Shown: piece after piece, positions 34,656 to 46,015 of the stretch
How the letters are laid out: the number at the start of each line of letters is the position of its first letter
How positions within the stretch are numbered: position 1 is the stretch's first letter
Assembly (NCBI GenBank): GCA_009761415.1
Contig: QUOL01000008.1
Location: 186,001 to 250,000, forward strand
Reading direction: 5' to 3'
Length of the DNA stretch: 64,000 bases
Source: Sarcomyxa edulis
Taxonomy: Eukaryota > Basidiomycota > Agaricomycetes > Agaricales > Mycenaceae
Notes under the pieces: generated by a model
The model's input: only the letters and a program-made list of their open reading frames with translations
What the model was told of the DNA's origin: nothing
Databases searched by the model: none
Made by a program: the position numbers and the translations under genes

Positions 34656-36282
34656 GCGTGTTTGCGTAAGTATAGTCGGTAAAAGTAGTATCTCGTTCCA
34701 CGAAGAGATGAGTTATTGAGCTATGCGAGTCGAAAGCGAAGAGCGCCTTGGATGGCCGGAGATTTCAGTGTCTAACGTGGCGACTGAGTCGTTAGGAAGA
34801 AACTTGTGTAGAAATATAGCGCTGGGTGAGATGCACAGCCAGAAGGGAGTCTTGAGTATAAATATGGGGATGAGGCCTAGCCTGTGGTTACTCGGAGAAA
34901 AGGCATCGTGTCTTTCAATTCTACCCCCGACGCTCTCGATAATTTCCACTTTTTTTTTGGCAACTCTTATCGCTACTATAGCTACTAGCAAGTACATCAT
35001 AGTCAAGTCAATAAAAGGCCGTTGAGCTAATTGTATCCAGATATTCAACTGAGTGACAGGAGTAGCGCCGAATAACAGAGCGCTGGGTCTACTTCCGAGT
35101 CGTAACACCAGCTGAGATATGTCTAGCGCGGGCTACAAGTCGATAAGCCAATTCGACTTCAAACCTTGGGGGGTAGATGGGGTGCTTGAGAGTCATCTGC
35201 CCAGTCGTTGTGCAGATATGTGGGAGACTGAGGGATATGTCTGGTATGTAGCTATCCGGAGTTGGAATTGACGTTGTTATTCCTGGTGACCAGTCGGTGA
35301 TAAGACGATAAGGACGTGGTCCCATGGCCACCCAGGACCGACGTAGTTCGCTCGAGGTTTACTCCAAAGCTCGGAGATGACGCCCTCAATATGAAATGTA
35401 CCGCGAAAGGAAGCCAACATCTATATCGAGGTATCTATGACGAGATACCGTTAGATGCTAAAGCAGAGAAGATCTATGTTTGCTTTCTTCAGCATGATCA
35501 GTGATATTTCAATCGGCGAACGGGTGAAAGGCGTACAGTGATATTAGACGTTCCAGTTCAATGTCACAATTCTGTTCAAGTTCGAAGTCTCCGCTCCATA
35601 ATTGAAGAGACATCTGTAGTATCATGAAGATCTTGTATCTTCGTCAGAGCAATTTGGCCATGGGTGACAGTCTGCTGCAATATACATGCCCTTTTCCCGT
35701 GTCTCCAGCTGTGGCAGGCTTTATACAATCGGATGTCCAGCAGAGTCGTTTATGATTGGTCTATGGGTATTGTCTCAGATAACAGGAACGCGCCTGAAAG
35801 CTGACAAAGAGGAAAGAGCCTGAGTGTAGAGGTATCAGATATCACTTCGAGATGATAGTCATTCGGACAGCCCGTAGACTGAGGACGTGGCCCCAGGATG
35901 ACCAGTGAAAAACAAACAGCCCGAGTTGACCAAGAGTTGACGGCCTACGTTGCAAGGTCGAGATATTCCGGGAAAAAAAGTCGCTAGAGCGGGAGACACC
36001 AGATGGCATCCAGACCAGAACGTTGAATATACTCCTCCCTGGATAGCTAGGGCGCCTGAGGAAGAAAACGAGGAAGAAGAACATCGGAGTCGGAGGTCAA
36101 CAACAACGTGGCGTAATCTGCCGAATTGGAGTCCACAAACTTCAAGTTGTACTACATCTTCGAATCCGAATCTACATGCAGACGTCTCTAGACAACGAAC
36201 ATCCAAGATTCCTTGACTCTCGAAGCTTGAAGTACGAAGAAATTGACATTGGCACGATTGTTTCAAGTCTCGATTGTCCCGG
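34656..36282. other. Gene-poor stretch
   Basis: Two adjoining minus-strand frames (about 34713-35108 and 35089-35331) could be a small spliced gene, but they show no family signature. The rest has only shadow-like frames. A short motif at about 36178-36196 recurs at about 39696-39714. Confidence 0.35.
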
Positions 36283-36832
36283 CCGACTTGCATTTCGTCT
36301 GTACGACGATAGGCCACACACAATCATCCCGTTCGAGTACACACGCAGCCTCGATAGTAGCAGTAGTAAGCCTCGTAAAACGTTGGAGTAGATCACTTAC
36401 TGTTTCCATTGCAGGTTTGGCTGACGTTTGGCCTGACGCTCGCCATAGCAAGGAGTGCACTCCTTCTATCCAACTTCTATCGGACCCACGACTGTCGCCT
36501 GATTATGATCCGCATACGAGGCCCAGCGCATTATGTTTATCTACTGCTTGACGCTGCTTCCTTGACTCTTCCAATCTACGCGTGGCCAATCGAGTCTACA
36601 GTGCGACAGTGCCTCCGATTCTCATTGCACTTTAACATTTATTTCCAGAGCTCTGCGTACCTCGAATGTCACAATTCTTCTACTCGTAATCGCCCATCCT
36701 TCTTGCTCTGATAACGAGGTTATATCAACGCCATGCAGCAGACTAGATCATCTTGATTCTTGGCACCGCACGGCTCGAAGGTCGCGAAATCTCTAGGCAC
36801 CTTCCGATACTGAGCTTCACGGAACCGTCTAG
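36283..36832 (+). repeat. Direct repeat, copy 1 (about 500 bp)
   Basis: A long, clearly similar sequence occurs again in the same orientation at 41297-41803. Matching blocks include GGCCGACTTGCATTTCGTCT at the left end and CTTCCGATACTGAGCTTCAC at the right end. Copy 1 has about 45 extra bases near 36760-36800 and a few other indels. No convincing protein is encoded by either copy. Confidence 0.85.
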
Positions 36833-36961
36833 GACTTCTTCGGAGCATCCGGTACCGCGTTGGGACCTTATAAAGCTCAAGCTCTCCTGAGGGCTTAGAT
36901 ACCCCAGCTGCCAGTCGCACTTTGTTTTCGCCACAATCACTTGTATACTATATCTGGAACC

Positions 36962-37240
36962 ATGCTCGGCATACTCAAAGCTTTTTCCCTCTTCTCTGGC
37001 CCTACCGTACCAATGCTTACACCTACTCTGGGTATGTTATCTTTCTAGTCCTCGATTGCAATACTTACTCGTTGCCTGACATTCGCAGGTGACCCCACTA
37101 TTTCGTTAAGGCGGGAGAAGGAAGGAAAAGACAGGCTCAAAAAGAAGATAGCGGAACGTCAGCAGAAGAACAAATTGAGGGACCAAGTTACTCTCCGTTG
37201 GAAGTTGCAAGAACGTTTGAAAGATATTACTGGATATTGA
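36962..37240 (+). CDS. Possible small basic protein (about 73 aa), unrecognised
   Basis: Exons 36962-37031 and 37089-37240, joined by a 57-bp GT-AG intron. The N-terminus is hydrophobic (MLGILKAFSLFSGPTVPML); the second part is strongly basic and helical (KDRLKKKIAERQQKNKL). A TATAAA lies about 90 bases upstream. It follows directly after repeat copy 1. It could be a chance frame; the intron and TATA box are the only support. Confidence 0.35.
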
Positions 37241-37701
37241 TGTATCGTAGGGATCGAAGAAACTCTTCCACAATTCACTTGGTAAGCTAGAAGTTTCTTC
37301 AGACACTCAGGCCCTCATGATCTAGTCTAATTTTGATTTGAACCAAGGCTCCTTGGTCGACATGCTCCAAATCCCTACGACCTGCCCGCACATACGCTGT
37401 CGTCCAGCGAAAAACAATACAGCCAGCTGCACCCCCACTCTGCGAAAACGACAGGTGCCTTAGATGACTTACTTTGTGAGCTCCAGCGCCGTCACATGGA
37501 GGGTTTCATGCTCTGTAAGTACATCTTGATTGTTCTGTAACTCACGTTGTAAACTTCAACTTAACATAAAATGTTGACTCTTGAGTAGAAATCCGTCTTC
37601 GATAATGACGTTTCCGTAGATATCTACAAGTCTGTCAAATTTGTCAAAAGTAGCTGCTATAGCCGAAGATAATCAATTCGTCTCCGAACGCGCGAGTAAG
37701 A
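37241..37701. other. Spacer, no gene seen
   Basis: Nothing recognised between the small basic frame and the end of the MYND gene. Confidence 0.4.
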
Positions 37702-39132
37702 CTATATACCATCGGGCCCTGGGATGTATGGACCAGGACGATCAAGCAAATCCACCGAATGCCACCAACGAGTGAGCCACGCTGTAAGCTCGACGACATC
37801 TTCATCTTCAGCAGTGATATCTGCTAGACGGCAACATTCCTCAAACTTGTCGTAGTCTTGGAAATCTCCTAGCCCAAACCCGTTAAATTTCCGTAATGTC
37901 TTACAGACATCCCGATGAGCACGATCCCCATCTGTCCATGCACTCTTCTGACATTCCGCCCCACAGTATGAGACCACACGACATCGCCCGCATCGTCCGA
38001 AACTTTTCCCGCTTGACTGGAACGTGTTGGGACACCCACGAGCAGAGCACAAGTGAGTAGTTTTAGATTCTTGGAGCCTCGCGAAGAGATTGTAGAGAGG
38101 ATTTTCCTTCTGAAAGCCGATACTGTTGTCTCGTGCACGGACAACATAAGGATGCAAATCGAGTGCGCGATAGTCAATTGTGAAAAATGGTATCAAGCAC
38201 ATCGAGAACCTGACAAATATAACAGTGGCATGGTCCATGGCTGTCTTATCCTCTTCCGAAATGAAAGGACAGGTCGTGATATGAAGAGCATCCGAACATA
38301 GATGTATGAGTTCGTTCTGATGACCACGGAAGAAGTTTGTGGTGCTAGTCACGGTAGACTCCACTCCTCTCCAATTCTCGAAAAAGGATGATATGAGGGT
38401 CAGAAGGATGTAGTCTCTATCTGCGGGATAGACGTGGATATCCGTTCCTATCTGGAAGATCTTGGCACGATTGCAGACTTCTCGAAATGCATTCGTCAAG
38501 TCCCTCGCAAGGGAACGCGAGGAGACGATGGTTGGAATAACGAGATAGCGACAGAGTCGTACTAGGTGGCCTAGGAAGGGCAGCACCACAGGAGCAGGGA
38601 GAGTGACCAGCCACTGGTCTACGGATGTAATTGTTATTTCAGCGCCGAACGGAATAAGGTCCTGGGGAGACGAAGGCCATGATTTATGTGCACGCTTTGC
38701 GAGAACAACCTCATTGACGTTCTTTACAGCATGCTCGATAGCTGTAAACAATTTCATCACGAAAAGCGCGAATGGGGTATGCGTTCCCAGCATCGTGAAG
38801 CTAGAGATGATTTGGATCCCCAAATTATGGAGTCGACGTCTAGTTTTGCTAGAAAGGGGATCGCATCGGGACTTTGACAGCTGTATCTGGAGAGCAGATA
38901 GATCATCTGAACTCCGTTGAGCTGTAACGAAGGCAATCACAGTGTTCCAGAATGAGTGACTTTTATTCGTTGGCGTCCCAGGGATTTCTGGTTGAATCAC
39001 GTCAAGACATCCGGTGAAGCAGGCCTCACAATATTTCGGATGGTAAGGATCTCCAAGTCCCTCGACAAAGAAAGCGACCGCTTTCTCTGCAGAGATTTTG
39101 GATGATCCCATCTGAGTGCAAGTCAACTTCAC
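37702..39132 (-). CDS. MYND zinc-finger protein (up to 476 aa)
   Basis: Single open frame on the minus strand. The only named domain is a C-terminal MYND finger: CSARGCPNTF..., CGRCRVVSYCGAEC, and a closing H/C pair in HRDVC, giving the C-C, C-C, C-C, H-C zinc ligand pattern. The preceding ~330 residues are helical without a recognised domain. MYND fingers bind proline-rich peptides, so a protein-interaction role is likely. The start may be the second Met (MGSSKISAEK, 39108) rather than the first. Such MYND proteins are numerous in Agaricomycete genomes. Confidence 0.75.
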   Translation of the reverse strand: MKLTCTQMGSSKISAEKAVAFFVEGLGDPYHPKYCEACFTGCLDVIQPEIPGTPTNKSHSFWNTVIAFVTAQRSSDDLSALQIQLSKSRCDPLSSKTRRRLHNLGIQIISSFTMLGTHTPFALFVMKLFTAIEHAVKNVNEVVLAKRAHKSWPSSPQDLIPFGAEITITSVDQWLVTLPAPVVLPFLGHLVRLCRYLVIPTIVSSRSLARDLTNAFREVCNRAKIFQIGTDIHVYPADRDYILLTLISSFFENWRGVESTVTSTTNFFRGHQNELIHLCSDALHITTCPFISEEDKTAMDHATVIFVRFSMCLIPFFTIDYRALDLHPYVVRARDNSIGFQKENPLYNLFARLQESKTTHLCSARGCPNTFQSSGKSFGRCGRCRVVSYCGAECQKSAWTDGDRAHRDVCKTLRKFNGFGLGDFQDYDKFEECCRLADITAEDEDVVELTAWLTRWWHSVDLLDRPGPYIPGPDGI

Positions 39133-40020
39133 GTTTATTTCCGAGGGTATGAGTGCCTTACACTTGTACTGATGTTTTCGAATTTTAGATAAGCAAATGT
39201 AGTGAAGAGCAACTGAAGGGAAAGCCTGAACCGGTCGAACGTTTGAACTTTAAAGTTTAAACTCGAGGAAAATTTCGGAGCTCAAATGTCACACCTGTCA
39301 TGTGGGTGTGACACGTCGCGTTGCCAGCACACTGAGCACACTGAGCACAGCGAACTTGTCCAAAACTTGTTGTCAACTTGTCGCCGCCCATTTCGTGGCC
39401 ATCCAAGTAAAGGTAGGTCGCCACGTTTATGCTGTGTATTTATTAGATAAATTCACAACGACTCGTAGGCGATTGATTCGACAACGAAGAGGACAAGCTA
39501 GCAGCCTGCAGGAGGACTCTTTGACAAATGACGAGTTCCGAGTTAGTTCCGAGTCGAGGATATGAGTTGAGAGTTGACTGATATATTGATCGACTCTCAT
39601 CACATATATCGAGTCTGGCTGTGGGAGACTAGGATTGGACCGTAGACCAGGGTCCAAGTACCAACTTCAAATCGTACATCTTCGAATATACTCACATGCA
39701 GACGTCTCTAGACAACGGCAGGCTCAGGCCCTTCTCCATTCTCATCTTTCCCGGAGTCGTTCGTGCGTTCTTTCCATTTCCATCTGTGTTGCCGGGTGTC
39801 GAGCTAATGCGCACCAAGATAGCCATCCTTCACATCATCTTCTCTGGAGCCGAAGACCACGGAAGTCACAGGCATCGCCTACGAGTCTCTGACTCTGATG
39901 CGTCTGAGGCAGGCGGAGAAAGAAAGACTGGAACAGGAGATACGAGAGCAAGAAGCACAGGAGTGAGCTCTTTCCCCCCTTCACTTTAGCTTCTTCGCCG
40001 GTCGTTTCGACTGTAGAAGA
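39133..40020. other. Intergenic, no gene seen
   Basis: Contains a short sequence shared with the 36.18-kb region (about 39696-39714). No supported coding region. Confidence 0.35.
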
Positions 40021-41203
40021 TCAATTAATCGCGGGGCAAGAGCAGACTCGACTGTCATACTTGGAGTGGAGTTGTGCATCTTTTCGAAGGACAGCTGAAT
40101 ACCAAGTTAACAAGTTGTTGTAGATGATGCAAATTGGTGACGTACGATGGTTTCGTACACCCATAAAGGATTTAGATCGGTAGCAGCTGTCTGCGACCTT
40201 GCGGAAGTCTTCGTCTGCAAACGCTGCGACGAAGTCTGCGGATGGCGCGCCTAGTGGTACATTGGGATCTTCCGATTGTGCAACTAACACTACTACCCCT
40301 GTAATCTCAAAAATGTACATCTGGAGCGGCACAACGTCCATCGCGTTCTCGGGAAATTGGTGTTTCTTGAAAGTCTCTAGAACCTTCGCGTCTTGAGCAG
40401 CGTGCTTGTCGAGATTGTCGCCAAAGATATCCGGAAGCGGTCGGTGCTTATGCGATTTCGCAAGACACGTGGATAGTGGGCGTTGGCGGGATTCTGGCTG
40501 CGTAGACGACACGAGTGATCAACGACTGGTCGAGGGTGATGATTACGGAAAACAAACCTTCGCGACATCTCGAAGAATACCTGGAAATCAACATTAGTAC
40601 AGCATTAGTAGAGTAGGTCAGCGGCGTACCACGAGATGGCTCCCTAGATGACTGAGATGGGCAGCACTTTTGTTTAGCCTTCAGTTTCTTCAGTTTCTTC
40701 AATTTCCTCCTGACCTTCTCGTCTTGCGTGTCTTTAATGCCAGAGACGTCCGAGAAAAGTCGTTGTCTGTGTTTCCTCGCAGGAAACGCAGGCTCTGAGC
40801 GTCTTGAGGACTCTGTAGGGATCAGGCATCAATCGACACATCGTGGATTAGATAGATCTAGCATACCGCGAGTACACGTTTCCCCGTTTGACTTGGACTT
40901 CCTCGTCGTCTTTTTGCCTTTGTCTTCCATATCTTCGATGTTACTACCGTCAACGACGTCCGAGAGAAGTTGATGTTTGCGTTTCTTTCCGAGAGAAATA
41001 GCTTGGGGACGTTTCGACGATCCGGCCCTACAGTTGTGCGATTGTGCGTTTGTGGATGGCATGAGAGTCAACGGTGATGGTAGTTTGTGGTTGAAGTGTG
41101 CGATGTGCAGTGGCGTGAGTTGCGTTTCGGAGTTTTCCGAAGGCTCTTCACGAACGCCACAGTCCAGATTCGGGTATGCATTGGTGTCTGTCCTCGCCAA
41201 CAA
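40021..41203 (-). CDS. Unrecognised multi-exon gene with repeated basic motif
   Basis: Minus-strand chain of exons with good GT-AG junctions: about 41203-40867, 40817-40631, a short exon near 40580-40558, about 40500-40150, and a last exon near 40097-40021. The product has two related basic segments (KKRKHQLLSDVVDGSNIEDM and RKHRQRLFSDVSGIKD), then a Lys-rich coiled stretch (KLKKLKKLKAKQK). The C-terminal part is mixed (MYIFEITGVVVLVAQSEDP, FVAAFADEDFRKVA) and ends CSCPAIN. Basic motifs suggest a nuclear protein. No family recognised; the start is uncertain. Confidence 0.45.
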
Positions 41204-41296
41204 CTCGTCAACATGATGCAGCTCTCGAGATTCACTCTAGCGTTCGAAAAATCGACATCAGCTCGGTTATTCTATACTCGAGAACAATTCGTCTCG

Positions 41297-41803
41297 GCCG
41301 ACTTGCATTTCGTCTGTATGACGATAGGCCACACACAATCTCGTTCGAGTACACACGCAGCTCGATAGTAGCAGTAGTAAGCCCCAAAAAACGTTCAAGT
41401 AGATCACTTACTGTTTCCATTGCAGGCTTGGCTGATCTCTACAGACGTTTGGCCTGACGCTCGCCATAGCAAGGAGTGCACTCCTTCTATCGGACCCACG
41501 ACTGTCGCCTGATTATGATCCGCATACGAGGTCCAGCGCATTATGTTTATCTACTACTCGACTCTGCTTCCCTGACTCTTTTAATCTATGCGTGGCCAAC
41601 CGAGTCTACAGTGCGGCAGTGTCTCCGAATCTCATTGCACTTCAACATTTTTCTCTAAAGCTCTGCGGACCCCGAATGTCCCAATTCTCCCACTCGTAAT
41701 CGCCCATCCTTCTTGCTCTGATAACGAGGCTATATCAACGCCATGCAGCAGATTAGATGATCCTAATCCTCTTCCGATACTGAGCTTCACGGAATCGTCG
41801 AGG
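41297..41803 (+). repeat. Direct repeat, copy 2
   Basis: Second copy of the 36283-36832 segment, same orientation, with internal deletions relative to copy 1. The kinase relic begins about 120 bases after its right end. Confidence 0.85.
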
Positions 41804-41919
41804 GTTCAAAACCATCGGATCTTTGGCTGACTTGCTTGATTCCGGCCAACGGTATACCTTCTTCCACTTCAGCCTTAGCTTTTCCGAGTTCCTTGATTAC
41901 AGCCTCGTATCTTGAGCTC

Positions 41920-42250
41920 GGTATGTCCTATGCTCGTCTCGATGACTTCGATGATGACTCCTCCGATGGGGACAACGACGATGACGAACCTGAGAACACG
42001 GAAGACGAGTTGTTGACTAGGCCGCATCTTCCTCCAGGCATCTCGTTCACTCTCGAGGCTCACTCCAAATATCCTTCTGATGATTTTCCTGCCACCAATT
42101 TGACATCAAATACACTAGGAAACCACATGTCTGTTTCCCGTGACCAACTCATGGTAGAGGATGATTTTAGCACCTTGCAGAGATGGATTTTGCTGGTCCT
42201 AGAGGTACGAAGGCAGGTCTTGAACGAAACTCGCCGAGTGATCGAGCAAT
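41920..42250 (+). pseudogene. Relic of the kinase-like family (N-terminal fragment)
   Basis: An open stretch reads as an acidic Asp/Ser/Glu run followed by PPGISFTLEAHSKYPSDDFP, TSNTLGNHMSVSRDQL and MVEDD. These align in order with copy K (acidic insert, SGSAFVFDALSEYITDNVDI, TGNHTTVFRGLL, TEEDD). The beta-3 lysine, catalytic loop and all later parts are missing or unrecognisable, so it is a broken fragment rather than a working gene. Confidence 0.55.
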
Positions 42251-42976
42251 GCTGCTTTCCAGCTCGATCCCAACTGGCAGTCTTCCAAACTCACCCTTCC
42301 TCCCTTGCCTCAGTCATCCGAGACTTGGATTTGACCTATCGACTCGGATCTTCCTTGTTTCTATATTTTGTCTGCGCATCTACGTCTCCCGATACTCTCA
42401 TATATCCTTTCCTTCCGGCAAAATCCTCGCTCAATGTGCATATACTAATTTATCTACCTTGCTCCGAATCGTAGCAGCCGCAGTATTGATAATTACCTCA
42501 ACTTTGGTAGGTAGATCGTTCAAATCAAATATATACACATCCCTTCGAATGTCCTCGTTGCAACATTGAGTCATCCTCGTCAAGTCCCTGAATTAGAGTC
42601 TTATTATAAGATTTATTGCGATAGTATTCATTGACTAGTCTGCCCGAGAACAGGTACGATTCTAGCAATGAGTCATACTGCGCAATCCATAGAATAGGTT
42701 CCGCTACATCTACAATTTATGTACTTACATGTGAAAGAGATGGGCGAGAAAGGGAAACGAGAGCGAGACAAAGACACAAGTAGAGGGAGAAAAAAGGGAG
42801 AAGATTGGAAACGGCAAGAAAGAGATAATAAAGAAGATTATTTCAGTTTCGGATTTCAAAAGACAAGATTCTGGGAATACAGTGGTAGGAGTGCACGGCC
42901 GGAGAGCGACGACAACAGGAGTCTGAGACAAGTGAGGAAAGGGAATGATACTGGGATGGGAGCTGGTGATGTTCGA
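42251..42976. other. No gene seen; 3' flank of tup1
   Basis: Purine-rich tracts around 42730-42860 and nothing recognisable. Confidence 0.4.
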
Positions 42977-45900
42977 TTAGATGGTGGTGTAACTCCCTAG
43001 AGAAAAGAGATCGAGAGGCATTAGTACATGCCACACAAATTAGGCCGATGAACCTAGCGTACATATTCTAGCCTGCCAATCTCCACTGCCCGTGGCAAGG
43101 ATGCTTCCGGCTGGACTCAAGTCGATAGAGATCACTACGTCACCAAGTAAAGTATGAGCCAGACCCAGAAAGGTATCGAAACGATTTCGTTCACATACCA
43201 GAGTTCTTATGCCCTTGAAGCATGCACTGCACAATCGCGGTCCTCGAGTCCCAGAATTGAACCCCGCGATCTTTGGATCCTGAGACCACCCATTGGCCAT
43301 CGTGCGATACTGCGACAGAAAGCACGTAATCCTAAAAGATATATCAAATAGACAACCGCCAGATTAGATCAAATAAGTCAGCCGTTGGTTCAAGTCTACC
43401 CCGCAGAAGAAAACGCACCTTGTGTCCCGTGAAATTCATCGTACACGGACTTGGCTTATCAGACTCCTTCCGAATCCCACCAGGCCCGACCGGCCCTCCA
43501 TTCGATCCCAGTCCCTCCTTCCTCCCCTTGATACTACTCCCACCAGCGCCAACTCCCATCAAACCACTGACGTCCCAGTACTTCAAAGTCTTGTCCAGAC
43601 TCCCACTGACCAAGCCTTTCCCATCAGGCGTAAAAGCCACGCTATACACGCTATCTCTGTGTCCCCTGAGCCTCTCCACGAGAGCGCCAGTAGCTACATC
43701 CCATATACGCACGACAGTGTCGAGACTCCCGGCAGCGACGAGCTGCCCATTCGGCGATATAGCAACTGAGGTGACCCCAGCGTCGTTGTTAAGAGAGTCT
43801 GGGTCGTTGATGGTGAGTACCTTTGAAGACCCATCTAACATGTCCCAGATCCGTGCGGTCTTGTCGCCTGAGCCTGAGACGATAAGACGGCCGTCGAGGG
43901 AGAAATCAAGAGAGTAAATTTCTTGCTGGTGGCCGTCGAACATGTTGCGAATGCGTTTTTTGGCGATGTCCCAAATCTTAAGTAAAATATGTAAGTAACC
44001 AGAAGAATATCGAAAAAGGTGGTGATGCGCACTCGGATTTGTTTATCTTCAGCACCTGTAGCCAAATACTTGCCATCCGGACTGAAGCATACACTACGGA
44101 TATACAAGTCTCCTGCCTTTCCTGCAGATTCGTCCACAAGTACACTGTGATATCGGCGTCAGTATATGATATTTCGAAGCAAGGAATGGGTGGCATACCA
44201 AGTCTTCACTCCAGTCTTGGTATCGTATATCTGGGCCGTACGATTACATCCCGTAGCCAGGTACTTCCCATCTGACGAGAACCGAACACAGCATACAACG
44301 CTATTCGGGAAGAGAAAGAAAATTAGCCGTGTGTATCAAGAAAACAAAAACTCCTAATCAAAAAAGTTTCATGTCACGGAACGTACCTCTCATGCATAAG
44401 AGTGTGCACTAAGTTTACATCCAGAACCCTCTTTACCTTGGGGTTGAATATCGCGAACCAATCACTGCCTTCCTTTTTTAGTTCAGGAGGGACATTGTGC
44501 GGGTCTAGATCATCTGGGAATCCGATGTTGGCGGCTGCTCCACCATTGTTGGTGTTCAGACTAAGGCTGAGAGGAGGCGCGGGGGGCCCTGATATAGGTA
44601 TAAGCGCTCCGGCGTTATTGTTGCTGCCGGCGTTGGAGCTTGAAGAGACGGGAGGTGCAGTAGAGCTGCTTGGATGATCTCCACCTGTGATGACGGAGAG
44701 TGGAGGCATTGATGGATTACCTGGAGCGGATGGGTTTGAGCTTGAGGCTGGATTAGAGTTGTTATTGTATGAGGATGAAGGTTGGGATTGTTGGGATTGG
44801 GATTGGGGTGGAGGTAGACCTGGTCCACTGGGTAGAGTTGGTGGGAGAAGCTTTGGAGTAGGCCCGGGGCCAAGGGAAGGGCTGAAGTGGTCTAGTGGGG
44901 ATAGAGGTACTTTCAGTTTGAGTTTGAGAATCGAAGCAAATTGACAAGGAAAGACGAAATTGTGCAAGTAATAGATAAACAATAAATTACGAGTACGTAC
45001 CTGGTCGATCGGTTTTGATACGATCCGTCTTCAACCGTTTCGCATCCCTTTGATCAGTAGGTCGATCTCTTTCTCTCTCCCTATCGCGATCTCTGTCTCT
45101 GTCTCTATCCCTTTCTCGTTCTCTGTCTCGATTCTCCCTTTCCGCCACTCCCATCGCTTCTCTTTCCCTAATTCGCTCCCGATCAAGCATGCGATCTCTA
45201 TCTCTGTCTCTGTCTCGATCGCGGTTGTAGTAGGCGGGATCATTATAGGGCGGTGGGGGTAAACCGGGCGCACTCGAGGCTGATGGAATATTAGTCGGCG
45301 GTGGAGGAGGACCCGTGGGTATGCCCACGCCTGGTATTCCAGCAGGTGGATGCGATCCAAGACCACCAATGCCCGAAATGCCGACCTGGCCCTGACCTTG
45401 CCGTGCAGCAAGGAGGTCAGCGCGAAGTCTGTTGAGTTCGTCCTCATATGATTGCCGGACTTTGCCGTGCTGAGCTTCGAGGTCATAGATGGATTGGCGG
45501 ATTATGTTGAGTTCGTTCACTTGTGATGCCACTGGTTGGTAATGTTAGTCGGTGAATTTAGCGCCAGACGTTGAGATGAATGGAACCGACCTTTTGATTC
45601 ATAGTCATCTCGCTGGCTGCGGATGACCCCGAGATCAGCCACGAGAGCGTCGAATTCTTGGCGGATAGCTTCGAAAGACTCGTTGAGCCTAGCATGACTG
45701 TGTTGCTGGCTGGGTCCTTGAGCCGGCGGCCCAGTTGGTTGGAGGCTCCTGTGCTGTGAGATGGGAAGAGTCATGAGTGTTGGCTGAGGTAGTATGAGTA
45801 GAAAAAGAAAAAGAAGCGATAGATGTTGGATGCTTTGGCCTGCGAGGACCACACGTGTCTGTCCGGATGTTGTACCACGATGAGGTGCGTTTTTTTTACC

Positions 45901-46015
45901 GATTTTTTTTTGGACATGATGTGTATCCGAACACTTCTCGATGTGATTCGAGTGGTAAAGGTTAAAATGAAAAAGAATTGAAGGAACTTACGTTGTAGAT
46001 TGTGCTTGTGGACAT
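42977..46015 (-). CDS. tup1: Tup1 transcriptional corepressor
   Basis: Start MSTSTIYN (exon 46015-45992), then an unusually long first intron (45991-45754). The N-terminal tetramerisation helices read [19 protein letters not shown] and [21 protein letters not shown] long low-complexity middle follows: Pro/Gly-rich, then Arg/Asp/Glu repeats ([14 protein letters not shown]), then Pro/Ser/Asn-rich. The [19 protein letters not shown] entry segment leads into a C-terminal WD40 propeller (for example [59 protein letters not shown]). It ends in [15 protein letters not shown]; the last splice adds WSYTTI. Tup1 works with Ssn6/Cyc8 to repress many genes through DNA-bound regulators and histones. Confidence 0.92.

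Noticed and set aside
35859..36323. Minus-strand frame of 154 codons
   Set aside because: No domain, no plausible exon partners, and part of it overlaps the short duplicated sequence near 36.18 kb; composition looks random.
43420..43917. Plus-strand frames opposite the WD40 repeats
   Set aside because: Shadow of tup1 on the other strand.
45060..45240. CTCTGT/CTCTAT simple repeat as a possible regulatory repeat
   Set aside because: It encodes the Arg/Asp/Glu repeats of Tup1 on the minus strand.
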